Assembly (NCBI GenBank): GCA_037157565.1
Contig: JAZHRO010000002.1
Location: 78,294,001-78,358,000, forward strand
Length of the DNA: 64,000 nucleotides
Direction of reading: 5' to 3'
Source of the DNA: Thalassia testudinum
Lineage: Eukaryota; Streptophyta; Magnoliopsida; Alismatales; Hydrocharitaceae
Positions 11,831 through 23,466 of the stretch are shown here, piece by piece. Both the position numbers and the translations under genes were made by a program. Numbering within the stretch: position 1 is the first letter of the stretch; each line of letters starts with the position of its first letter. The notes beneath the pieces are model-generated. The model did not search any database. It was not told the origin of the DNA and saw only the letters and a program-made list of their open reading frames with translations.

Positions 11831-13500
11831 ATACATTGGTTGATAATTTAACAAGAGGTTTGGAGATGCGTACCTTGTTGATGTAATCATTCTCTCCATC
11901 TTCTTGATTCTATTGTCTCCCTCTATTGCTACCTTCAAGAAACTTTTGGAAGTCATTGGCGGTGTCGTTTGTTGCTAGTGCTTCGAAGGAGGCGATCGGA
12001 CAGAGTCGAAGGGTGGGAGGGGAGAGCATGACAATTTCTTTTCGAAATGAGTATATGCGTTATCATGTTTTTAATGTTTAATAAGTTTCAAAGTCCATGC
12101 GCACGTTCAAGGCACATGTTGCATGTTGTATTACATAGTATATTTTTTTACTTGCATCCTTTCAAGTCAAACCTCCTTGATCACGGGGAGAAAGATAATT
12201 GAGATAGAGATATATATAATAATCAAAATTTTTTTCTCTTAATAAGCATATTAATTAGGATTTATGCATAGAGTCCACATGCATATGATCAATCTCACGG
12301 AAGGCAATAGCAAGTCTTAAGTACTATTTATTTGTAGGGATTTTTTTGAAAGATTGTAAATTATGTATGTGAGATTGTGAGGTAATCCTAAAATGTGATG
12401 ATTTTGTATTTACATTTTTAGGTAAAGTCAAGAGATTTGAAGAATTAATTTTTTATTTAGTTAGTTAAAATATTTATTGATAGGATAGTATAGAGAGAGT
12501 TAAATCTCACATAAGATGAAATAGTTGAATTACCGCGCCCCCCCCCCCCCCCGAAATCAACTTGAGTTTATGATATAAAGCTGAGTTGTTTCAACGGTGA
12601 ATTTTCCTATCCCAGCAAACAAATCAATCAAATGCTTTTAAGCTATGATCACACATTTTGGGTTAGATGGTGACGCCGCAGGAGATAAGCATTGTATGTA
12701 CATGATGCTGACAACGAACACAGTCTGTCAGCGTAATTAATGAGATGAATTTATATGGCTCGGCTTAGATTTTGAAAAGAAAACGGCCTGCAATTATGAC
12801 GCACAATGTGTATAACACGAGCAAAAATGGAACAAACAGCTATAGCACTCCGATTGGACTTCGACAACTTATTGGAATCGAGAATTCAAGTGCGCCGTAA
12901 ATCCAATGAGCACAACAATTTGACATCCACATCCGATAGGATTGTACATCACCGAAAGAAAAAGATTTTTTTATATTCATTATTTTAAACGTTCCAATAA
13001 TTGTGATATTATCTAGATATTTTATTAAATAAATGTCAAATTATATCTATAATGACGTGTATCTTTTTTGAGATGTTTGATCTCAAACATTTAGGTTGTT
13101 TGATTCAAACGTCATGTTAGATCTGTTTGGAACTCTGTTTCATATTTTTTAAAGTTATCTTAACGAAAATTCTTTTGCAGATTAATCAAATTTCATGAGA
13201 TATCTCGTAGAAAATAGGTTTTCGACGATAAAGGTATTTATCGACGATGATTTGAGGTGATTGACGCAGGGTCATTGGTTGATGAAGATCAATCAAGCTT
13301 CCTTTTTATTGTTATTCTTTTCTTTTTTAGACTGTACAAGCCTCCTAATAAAATGATTATTTCAGTGTAAAGATAAATATTAGGAATCCTATTTAATTTA
13401 AATTTTGTTTTCTAAAATCAAAATACGGATAGAGTAAACCTCAAATAAACCAAAGTGCATATCAAAGTCAAAACATTAAAATCTTAAAAGGTATTTGTTA
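11831..13500. other. Non-genic DNA
   Basis: AT-rich, no supportable gene. A 15-base C homopolymer lies at 12538-12552. A short open frame at 12806-12988 has no family resemblance. Confidence 0.5.
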
Positions 13501-13925
13501 CAAGTTCTAGTACTAAATCCTACTACTTGGTATCGGCATTTGTATGTCACAGGTTGAGGATTATCAACTCAAATTGTGATCAACAAGTAATGATAATACT
13601 TAGTACAGGTACATGATGCTTACAATTTTTAAATTAACTTTTTATAATCTTAAATATGTATCAAAAAAGTATCGGTATTCATCTTTAACATTGGTACCTA
13701 TAGGTCACAGATCGATTCTAAAATCTTTCGTGAATTCAACATGTTAGGAAGAAGTACTAGTACTCAGGCATGAGTATCGATACCTATTAGTAGTTGGTAG
13801 TTAACAGTAAGCATTGAGTACTGGTACCCATGCCTTCTGTTCACTAGTTACAGTTTCAAATATTGAACCTGCAAGCAGCTAGTATCAGTACCCAACTCTT
13901 AGTACTAATACCAATTATCCGATGA
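13500..13925. repeat. Palindromic word cluster, AGTACT/GGTACC type
   Basis: Repeated short palindromic words: AGTACTAGTACT at 13753-13764, GTATCGATAC at 13774-13783, and several AGTACTGGTACC-like, GGTACC and TAGTACTAATACC variants. Units are dispersed rather than in strict tandem order. The cluster sits immediately left of the LTR-like sequence starting at 14004. Confidence 0.65.
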
Positions 13926-15784
13926 GCCAAATCTAAATAGCTTATTTGCTTTAACTAACATTCAAAATGATTTAATTGATCCCCAATGGTTAAGGAGTGT
14001 AGGTGTTACGTCCTGGTTCCCGAATCCTTACAGGACCCGAGACTGGTTCACCTCGACTAATCCCAAGACCCAGTCATCCAATAAGAAATAATCGAAAAGT
14101 AGGAAAATCAATCACATTCACATATGTAATGTAACTAAACAGTAAAAACGTACAGGCAGTAAAGGAAAGTAATAGTTATGAATTCAGTACATACCACTAC
14201 AACAACAGAAAAAACAGAATGAAAGCAACAGTAATAGAAACAGTAGCAAAGTATGAAACTCACTATAGCAGTAAAGGGAGTACAACAGAAGTAGTGAAAA
14301 CTACGGTTGGATTCGACTGGACCCAGCACCTTCCGCAACCCGTAGCTCGGGCTACTCAACTCCTGGACCTAAACAGTGTCATGAAAAAGACAGAGTCAGC
14401 GAACGCTGAGTAGAGTGGTAACTATACTACCTAAAGCAGTAAAAGTAGCAGGTATATTTATTTTTTCGAGTTATTTTATTTTACAAGTAATTCCTTTTCA
14501 CCCCATTTGGCTAACATTCGGATTTTTTTCTTGATCTTGCATGTTCCTCGTGGCAACGATCTTGATTGCAGTCTTTTCCGAAGAGTAGAAGGTACATGTG
14601 GTGCTCTCCTGGCCGGGAGAGTCCCCCGTGGTAGTCCTACATCTAGTCAACCACCCCGAGGTCACTAACAAACGTAGCGGTGACTACGGTACGCGCGATA
14701 AGTGCACGAGTAACTGCCCTGCACTGACACACGGTTAGTTGTTTCCGCTAGCGAGTATACCCAAAGTACAGTACGGAACAGTATAAGGCTTAGCCCTCTC
14801 AGAAATAGGGGTGTAGCCCTTCAGAACCAAATAGGGGTCTCGCCCCTACACAATCTGCGTACCCTCGTCTAACTACCCCAGTTTGCCCAGAGGGCCTAAC
14901 AAGTCGGTGTAGGGTGGCTAGCTGAATCCCGGGCCCCGTGGGGTGGCTAGCTCCCTCCCTATGTTAGTAGCTCGCCTTGATACCGTGTATGTGAGGGTCA
15001 ACAGAAGTTGGTGTAGAGTGGTCAATCCTAACGCCGGGTCCCAACCCAAGGGCGACTAGCTCCGCTCTACACTAAAAGGGGATAGCCGCTCTCCTTGGTA
15101 CCACGTACTTAAGGACCAGCACACTTCCCGTCTACATTCCAGAATTTTCCATCTAACCACAGGAGCTCTACTCCTAGCTCTCCATAGGGTTCATTCTCAT
15201 GTTCACCATATTATTCCAATGCAGGTTTCATCATTCACAATTCAGTTCATGTTTATACACAGGCAGCTTGTATTTCAATAATTTAATACATGTAACAAGT
15301 GATATCATAGGTAACTGTTTAGTTATCTTAGGCAGCTCATATTCTAACAGATAGCTCATACTTATTTACAGGCAGTTGCTAACAATTTAGCACATTCATA
15401 TATATACAATTACAATTACGCAGAATAATTGGTTCAACCATTTCTCTGTCCTAGGGTTCATGCCACATCCTAGGTTTCCAGTTTACTAGTTTTCATAGAT
15501 GCATTCATACTTAATAACTATAACAGGGGTGGACCACTCTACCAGACAATCTGGGAGTACTGGGGGCTCGAACCCAGACTCAGGTGCCTCTGCGAGCCCT
15601 CGACACATAGTAGATCGAAGTCCTATACCAAGGAACACATCACAACAGAAGGTTCAGAACAATGTATAAAGGTTTCTAATACGTAGAGAAACTTACAAGG
15701 AAACCACAGATACTTTGTTTGCGTAAAATGGATCCCGATCGGATCCCAAACGGGTCAAAAACGTATCTGCAGACCCAAATCAGA

Positions 15785-16645
15785 CATCTGGAAACGAGTC
15801 CAGACGTCTTAAAAGTCACAAAGACTCACCTCAAGCTCCTGTAGTGACCTCAGACGTCCAGGACTCCCCCTGCGACCGTCTAAAAATAGTTCCAGATGTC
15901 TTACCAGTCCTCCGGTCGTCTGGAAACGCCTCCGGTCATCTGATGAGCTGTCCAGACGTCTGAAAGTGCGTGGAAAGGCATTCCGTGCACCTTCCCAAGG
16001 ATGCTCCTGCGCATGACAGAGCAGCAACCCACTTTAGCCTAAACCAAATCGCCTACGGTGCGGCCTGCATGGCTGTAACTGCGAAGAAGATGTACCTTCG
16101 CGATACAGATGCTTTCAGACGTCTGGTGTTGACGCCAGATGTCCAGCTGGTCGTTCAGAAGACACTCCGGATGTCTGATACTGGAAAAATTCCAGTATCA
16201 GACCATGTTCCTGTGCTTCTCGCCGCGCTCCACCACGTCTCCCCTCACTCCGCCGCAGCTCCAACTGCTACAGGTGGTCGAGGACGACTTTCCAACGCCC
16301 TCCTCCTCCCGCACGCGCCATGGTGGCCGTGCGAGCTTTCAACGAGCTTCCACAAAGCTCTCGACTCGGCCTCCTCCTCCTTCTCACGCACCCTCCTCCT
16401 CCTCGCTCTCACGCTGTCTCTCTCGCTCACCCTCGCTCACGGCAGTGGAAGTGGGGTGAGGTGGTAGTGGTGGAGTGGAGAGGAGAGGAAGGGGGTGGCC
16501 CTTTATAAGGCCGCGACTAGGGTTCTGCAGGGGGAGGGAGGAGGAAAGAGAAAGAGAGAAAAGAGTTCTATGCGCCACCCGCGTGTAAAACGCAGAAGGC
16601 GTATAAAAATTTAACTTCCAGATGTCTGGACAGACGTCTGACTGA
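15785..16645. repeat. Palindromic word cluster, CAGACGTCTG type
   Basis: The word CAGACGTCTG and one-base variants (AGATGTCTGG, CAGACATCTGG, TCCGGTCGTCTGG) recur many times. Perfect copies lie at 15953-15962, 16116-16125 and 16631-16640. Open frames at 15809-16027 (minus) and 15970-16467 (+) run through this cluster and are not supported as genes. Confidence 0.7.
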
Positions 16646-16710
16646 TACTTCAGATGTCTTAAAAGGCTAAAAATAGGACGGATCTTTATAGTAGGGCCAT
16701 GGTTCTAAAC

Positions 16711-16720
16711 CTATAAATAG
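16711..16720 (+). promoter_or_regulatory. TATA box of the LTR-like sequence
   Basis: CTATAAATAG followed by a CT-rich stretch and an AACAACACTCCAC leader, as in plant LTR and class II promoters. Transcription would start about 30 bp downstream. Confidence 0.6.
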
Positions 16721-16900
16721 ACCCCTTAGGGTCCCTTTTCTCTACACAACAACACTCCACAAGCCACTGCTTCCAGAGAAGCCTTCTGCTCTTAATTTCT
16801 AGCTAAAAACAAGTATCTTGTTGCTTGAGATATATTACCAAAAATTCTTTTACTTTTTGCAACAAGTCTTTAAGCATATAAGCTTGTGTAATCACGGGTT

Positions 16901-19900
16901 AGTGTATCGATTTCTTAGCTCCCGTTTGATATTTTATCCTAATTACATTTGTTGGGAGACTTAGGATTATAGTTGTAAGCTTTTCTTTTCTTTAGCTTAC
17001 ACCTACATTTATGTTGTTATTTTAATTGTTGTAATTTGGTTGATGTAACTCATTAATTACCTTTTGCTATAATAAATTGATTTCCTTTTATTTGAGTGAA
17101 TTGAGTTAAAAATCCTAAGTCTATAGATTTAAGTAGTGAAATGACTAAGTGAGAGGAATCACTATATATCTCGTGCATCTTTTTGTGATTTGAAAATTGT
17201 GTAATTTTTTTTTCTCTCATAGTATTCATCCCTCCCTTGCAGTGTGCTTGTATTGTTAAGATCCTACAAGATCTATCGTTACATACCCTTTCGAGATGTT
17301 TGGCGTAAACGTCATTAAAGGATGTCATGATAAATCTAATTAGACATAGGTATAAAAATATAAAAGTTGATGTATTTTGTAATATAAGGAGCCGAGGACA
17401 ATAAAAAAACAAATTTAAAAGTGGAGACCACACCATGTCTCCTTTTGATGAAAAAAAGTAATGCAAAGTACTACCATGTGACAAAGTCCCTAATCAATTT
17501 TGAATAGATTGCACCTATCCAAAATCACTCTAAAACCATTTTGCAGTGATAAATAATATGATTGTACCAATTTATTTTAGTTCAAAGTGGCTTGCAGCGG
17601 TGCAAAATGAGACTTCATCTATGTAAAATGAGATTACATATGTGTATTTTGATTCAAAGTGATGATAACTTTTTCTAATAAGGTGGGATCCATTATGTAA
17701 TAGAATTTACTTTTTTCTTTTTCACATTAAATACCGTTCGCACGTTTGTCCGTTGCAAAATGTGTCCCGTTATATTTTTATCTGTACATTTTGGCAATCT
17801 AATTTAACATTTATTTTGATTAAACAGCAAGATAGTACCAAAACTTTTTACCTAATTCAAGAATTAAACCTAAATCTGATTCTTAGATTATGAACTCAAA
17901 ATAATTTGCCTTCTTTAAAGAAAAACCAGGTCTTCAACAATGGCTTTCGTTTGGACTCGGATCGTTAATCGACGTACGCAAATGGACCTGAAGGTGGATT
18001 CCACTGGAGAAATATTAATGGCCTTAGTAGCCCGATGGCTAATCTCAATTCCATTGAAATACTCCCGATTTCATTAAAATGCTTGCCATTCACGCCTCCC
18101 GCTCTTTGGTTGAATATAGGCCATCGTTCCTCTATCTCTCATGCAAGTAACCTGCACCTCGGAAGTCTTGGAACTTTTTTCTATGTCCATGTGTGTTAAA
18201 TAAGGAGTTTTCACCTTTAACTTCCTCTTTGTCCTCTCATCAAAGCAAATTAAAATTAAATTAACCTCACATTGGGCTTAATTCGATTAGAGCTTGCTGG
18301 CAGTCTCCAGGATTGCCAGGAAGCTTACAAATAAGTAGAGCTCAATTGAATTTGCTTGACCTGTTCTGGTCGTAGGTAATCTTAAAGATTAAAGAGAAGA
18401 GGTTTTTACATGAGCGCCCCTGTATTATATATACTTCTAAGTTCTCCAAATTTACATGGATTCTCCTAAAATCACGCCTCCCTTGCACAAGTTGCCTTTG
18501 GGTTAACTTTCATTAGTTGTGTAAAGTTTAACATCCATTAGCTATTGGAAAATGATCATTTTACCCTTAAAAGTTATGTGCTTTAAAGTTGAAAGCAATC
18601 TACATTTTTTGCTGCAAGCCACTAAAACAAGGAAAGAAATGACTTTTGAAGGATTGGAGTTACACTAAATCCCTTCCCATAATGACTTGAAATCTAGACT
18701 CCCAAGCCATTTCAGAGTCGAGCACAGTGAAACAAATCTGTTGACACTTGTCAATCACAAATTGGGTTAGCGTAACCTAAGAAATTAGGAAACATGTGTT
18801 TTGGTCAAACTTCAGTCAACACTCAAGTAAAACTTGCTTGGAAGATGTCAAATATGATACCTTTGGATTCAACTCATCACAAGCTTTTCAGTAGTCCTAT
18901 TTTGCAAAAACCTAAGTTACATGGAAAACACGTAAAATGGGGAGGTAGGTACTTATATGTTTCTCTAACCCTAACCTCAATCTTAAGTGCCAATGAAAAC
19001 CATGCTTAGAGCTTCCCACCATGATCCCGTGTTGAGTGCCTTGAAACTTGCGAGAAATCACAAGAAAGAAAGCAGAGAGGAGAGAGAAAGATAGCCTCCC
19101 TTTCTTTCTCATCACTTGCATAGGAGAAGAAAAGGCTACATACAACTTGACAAGAAATGGCACAATAGCAGAGGTTGGTGCGCGAACAACAGATGGTGAA
19201 GAGGGGGCAACAATGCATGCTCATGCGCAATCACTCACATGAGCAAGGGAAGGAATCACCCATGTCATTGGACACATACGAGCATCGACAGGTAAGATCA
19301 TGGCCAAGGGTGATACACAATTGTTTGAGTGTCCCAATCAAAGCCTACCAAGTGGCAGGATGGCTTAGGGTGGCTTGCAAAATCGGTTTAAGTGAACTAG
19401 TCAATTAAGAGGCTTGGTTAGGATGATCCAACACCCCCTTGTCGTATTTTGGTTAGTTTGAGGACTTCTGGTGGTCAAATCTCGACGATACATATACCCT
19501 CAAAATCATATTTTCATAAACTACAAATAATCCCAAAATTCATGTTGACATTGATACTTGCCATTAAAACCCAGAAAAGTCATTTAATGTTTGTTGGTCC
19601 CATAATGTGATATGCCTGATCTAGGATCATTACCCCTCAGCACATGCAAGTCATGAGGGGGTATAGACATTGTTCGAGAACCTTTGACCTAACATACAGA
19701 GTCGCTGTGACATCCTGACAACCTTAGGTAGGGTAGTCTCCGCTATCCTATGTGAGAGTTGCATACGTATAGGTGGTGATTCACCTTATGCCTCATTATG
19801 CGCATGTCTACCTTATGCTTGCTGAGTTTTGGACTCCATACCTATTATTTTCATGCATGACTAAGTTGGGTATTTGTATACTTGGTTAACACTTGATGTT

Positions 19901-21785
19901 TGGCTAAGCATGACCTAATATGTGATTATTGGTTAATAATGAGTAAAAACTTGAAATGCTATTTGTAAGTGTAAAGATTTAACAAATTAGTGTTAGATCC
20001 AGACATGCAAAATCAATTTTATGCCTAATATAAATGAATCAATAGTTAAGCAGATTGATTTGATCAACACGGGAATTAATGTATGAATGAAGATAAAAAG
20101 TAGCAATGATAAATGTGGAATGAGAACTATAACAACAATATCTTCTAGCTATGAACAAGTGAACTTGTGATCTTACACTGAAAGTACTAATCCAAGATTG
20201 TAAATTCTGATGAGTGTAGTCAATTGATTAATCTCGTGCCTACAAATTAAGGCCCCAACCTATTGCGTTACATGTAGAGGTTCGAGACAATTCTAAGGAG
20301 TAAGCTAACCTCCTTACAACTCTTCATTTTAGTTGTTTAGTCAACCAGGTAACAAAGTAGCATGGATACGTGTGTTTGACATGAGATTATTTTGATACCA
20401 CTTTCTGTATCCTATAGTGAAGAGCATTAGCCGTATGCCAATACAGAGTAGTGGCCCACATGCATAACATATGAGTTCGTATTCACCACTTCACTTAAGT
20501 TGAGATGCTAAAGCGATTAACTAAGCTATAGAATAGATGCAAGAAATTCTCCTAGCTAAGAGAGTGACTCGTATCAATCTTGCCACCCAAGATATCACAA
20601 TGATATCTCCTTGTGCCTTTCAAGGAAATGAACATGAGTTATTAATGATAAAAAAATGAGGAGACATACAACTGACAACTGAGTAATGAATGAATAAAGA
20701 GAATAGTTACATCAAAGTAGCCACATCTCTTCTCTCTTTTTATACCTTCATTAGGTTTTACTTCGCGTACCATTGTGCTACTCTGCTAAGCTTTTACTAA
20801 GGTTTACCTGTGAACTTCATACTCAGGTTTTGGCAAGCAGCAACCAGGTTTTGTAGCTGCAAGCGGAGATAGTGTTGATCCATTGTTGGTTCATAAGGAT
20901 TACTTCACTTACTCTAGTTCTTTCCTTTCCATTTTTTATTTAATGTTGTTTACTTTGAGACTTGTATATTTTATTCTCATTAATGGCATAGATTATCTTT
21001 TATGAACTCTACTACTCAGACCTTTATTTTAGTTTTAGCTTCATTTCTCTCCCTTATGTTTGAATGTGTGTGATATTCGGTGTGCATGTGTGGGTTTTGT
21101 TGTTGTATGTTAGACGACTATAGATCTTAACTATGGAAAATTGATTTGTATTCCTACTAGGATAGGGGTTTGGGTTGTAACAATTCAAGTCCCTCATTAC
21201 ATGAGGTAGCTAATACATGGATAATATTAGCATCCCTAACTACCTTTTAGAGATGCAAGTTGAGTGGCACAGATCAAATGTTTGTACATCTAGCTTAGCT
21301 TTTGTTTGTCTTGAATCATGCTTGCAGCATTGAAATGATCATTTAGATGATGCGAGCTCACCCTTCAGCAAGAACTTTAAATGTCAGGCACTAGGAACAT
21401 AAGTATTCCCCCTTCACGCTATTAGGAATGCAGGCACTTTCGCAAAAGAAAGATGTCAAGCACCTTTGCAAGCAAGTACAAAAAGCTAAGATAAAAACAT
21501 TAATCATGGATGAAGTTAGTGCATAACATAGATTGCTCACGCCACCCCAATTCCTCCTTATCCTTCGACTTCCAAAATAACCCCATATGCTAGTCAAGGC
21601 TGCAAAAAGAAGTTTAGTTAGCTAATTAATCGTATGCGGTCATTAACTAAGTTGCATATCAATATGCAAGTATATATTCATTCAAGATGATTAATCGGTT
21701 GATTATATGATTATTCAACTAATTGAATATTGTATGTTGTTTTTTTACTTTTTTTTTTAAAAGAAAAATCTTGTGAAGGCTTTTT
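16901..21785. other. Non-genic DNA with scattered repeat remnants
   Basis: No supportable gene in nearly 5 kb. Short open frames at 17053-17484, 18794-19009, 18912-19163 and 19175-19408 have no recognisable domain. A segment at 17560-17690 is related to 27780-27970 (see that feature). Sequence around 18400-18480 (TTTTTACATGAGCGCCCCTG) resembles the outer part of some plant TIR elements, but no partner end was established. Confidence 0.45.
17560..17690. repeat. AT-rich dispersed repeat, copy 1
   Basis: Contains TGCAAAATGAGACTTCATC and TGTAAAATGAGATTACATAT. The reverse complement resembles the phrases GTGTAATCTTATTTTACACG and TTTGCACCAGTGTAATC at 27900-27950. By eye about 20 of 24 bases agree in the best block. 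Probably an old MITE-like family. Confidence 0.45.
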
Positions 21786-21795
21786 ACTTTGATAA

Positions 21796-23293
21796 GGTAT
21801 GTTTCCCTTTGTTAAATATGGCAAGTTGGATTTTTCCTTTTATCATATTTTTCTTTCTCTTTTCAATTCATATTATTTTTTGCCCTTAAATGCCACTAAT
21901 AAAAACGTTGGTTATCATGTGCTTGCCACTACATTCACTATTTTTAATTACATGCCACCAAAAAAGTTGCATCATTTTAACAATTGCCACTCTGTTGCTT
22001 GGCTCCATTAAATTTGATGAGGTTGGACCTAAAAGTAAGTAAAATTTATCTTTTTACCCCAAATTTTATTTTTCTTTTCCCCCTCCTTCCTTCACCTCCC
22101 CCAACTACTTCCTCCACCACCAACAACCACTTCTTCCACATGCCCTCAATGTTGATATCAAAGATCAGGTAGCCCCTCCCTCTCACATGCATCTCTCACT
22201 GCCATCTCCCCTTCCCCCAATCTCCTCCTCTTCATGTTTCCACGACAACCACCATCCATAACCCTAGCCTAACCAACTTCCTCATCTCCTCCTATGGGTT
22301 CCCCTTTAAGTTCTTAAGATCTTCTCCATTGCAAAGCTCCATTGACTTTGATCCCCCATCTCCACAAGTGTCTCTCCCATTCCTCCACCCTCCTCTCCTC
22401 CAACTCTGTTGACCCCAAGCTCCTTTCCCTCCGCAACCTCATCTCTAGCCTCAACCTTCCTTGCTTCATTTCCCCCATTCCCAACTACGTCGTTTACCTC
22501 AGTCTTGTCCCTAAGATCTGACCTTGAAAGCACTCCTTAGTTGCATGGACCACTCCCTTGTAACCATCCACCGAAATTAGTGGCTTCTCAACTTCAAGAC
22601 TAACCTCATGATCTTGCCCAACATAGCCCTCCACGAGCACAGCATCCAAGGATGTGAACTCAGCATCCCAGGGTGCAACTTATTATCATGGAGGTACCTA
22701 TGACCATGAAGACCAAGTAGCTACAAGTATCAAGAAGCTCGACATCCACAATATGAACAACAGTGCCCTAATGTTGTAGTGCGATTGTCCTCAACCTCCC
22801 CCCTCCTCCTTCCTCCCATGCCTATCCATCCTTAACCTCCCTTATTGGTGGTAAGGTCTGTAGTGGTGGTGTTGAGGGTGATGGGGGTCGAAAGTGAGGT
22901 TAAAGGGACATTGTTGTGGTGGTAGCTGTTGCAATGGGTGGTGGTGGTGATGATTGGTGAAGGTATAGTAAGAAAAGAAAAGGAAGGGGAAGAAGGAAAG
23001 GAAGAGGAGGTTGGTTGACAGTGGTCAATGGTAGAGGAAGTGGTTGGAGGAGGTGAAGGAAAGAAGGGTGAGGGGGAAGTGGAAGAAGGAGAGAAAAGAA
23101 AAATAAAATTTGGGGTAAAATCATAAAATTTACTTACCTTGAGGTATGATCCCATCAAACTCAACAAAGCTAACTAACGGAGTGACATTTGTGAAAATGA
23201 TGTGACTTTTTTATGGCATTTAATTAAAAACATGAAATGTAGAGGCAAGCACGTAATAAGCAACATTTCTAATGGCATCTATGTAAACTTACC
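21796..23293. mobile_element. ~1.5 kb element with ~250 bp terminal inverted repeats
   Basis: The left arm (about 21887-22130) and the reverse complement of the right arm (about 23025-23279) match over most of their length. Shared landmarks are AAATGCCA(C/T), TGTGCTTGCC(A/T)CTACATT, TTTTTAATTA(C/A)ATGCCA, GCATCATTTT and ACCCCAAATTTTATTTTTCT, followed by a CT-rich tract. Left end GGTATGTTT and right end (reverse complement) GGTAAGTTT. Between the arms is ~0.9 kb with no transposase. A short + frame at 22365-22520 encodes leucine/serine-rich peptide that could be captured host sequence. Long TIRs with a non-transposase cargo suggest a Mutator-like or foldback element. No target duplication could be confirmed. 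Confidence 0.7.
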
Positions 23294-23300
23294 TTTTTTA

Positions 23301-23454
23301 AAAAAATGATGATGCTCATCCTAGATATGGAAGATAAATAGCCCGAAAAACTATCCATCCAAGTAAGCTAGGACTCAAACTAAGAACATATCGTTTCCAA
23401 TAAGGTGGTATGAGCATGCTAACCAGCTAAGCTATCCAACAGGGTCAAAAAAAA
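23301..23454 (-). mobile_element. tRNA-derived SINE with 12-bp target duplication
   Basis: On the minus strand the sequence carries a perfect RNA polymerase III A box, TAGCTTAGCTGG (23423-23434), and a B-box-like GTTTGAGTCC (23371-23379), with spacing close to that of a tRNA gene. Its 3' end is a T-run (GAGCATCATCATTTTTT), as in Au-type plant SINEs. The direct repeat TTACCTTTTTTA flanks it at 23289-23300 and 23455-23466. Length is about 154 bp. It inserted precisely at the right end of the inverted-repeat element, so it is younger. It has no coding capacity and would be mobilised by a LINE. Confidence 0.82.
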
Positions 23455-23466
23455 TTACCTTTTTTA

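Larger units (their letters stand above)
14004..16900 (+). mobile_element. LTR-like sequence, possible solo LTR (chromovirus-like start)
   Basis: Begins TGTTACGTCCTGGTTCCCGA, the kind of TGTNACG(A/T)CC start found in LTRs of plant Tekay/Del-type gypsy elements. It contains the TGAGTAGAGTGGTAAC phrase (14408 on), which has a counterpart (CTGAGTAGAGTAAAAAC) in the LTR-like sequence at 62300. A TATA box with the same orientation lies near the far end (16711). No gag-pol follows, so a solo LTR or LTR fragment is the simplest reading. The right boundary is not resolved; the 5 bases before the start (GTAGG) were not found duplicated after 16740. Confidence 0.5.

Noticed and set aside
15970..16467. 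165-residue frame
   Set aside because: It crosses the CAGACGTCTG palindrome cluster inside LTR-like DNA, with several overlapping frames on both strands.
22832..23167. 111-residue Ser/Pro-rich minus-strand frame
   Set aside because: It is the CT-rich inner part of a terminal inverted repeat read as protein.
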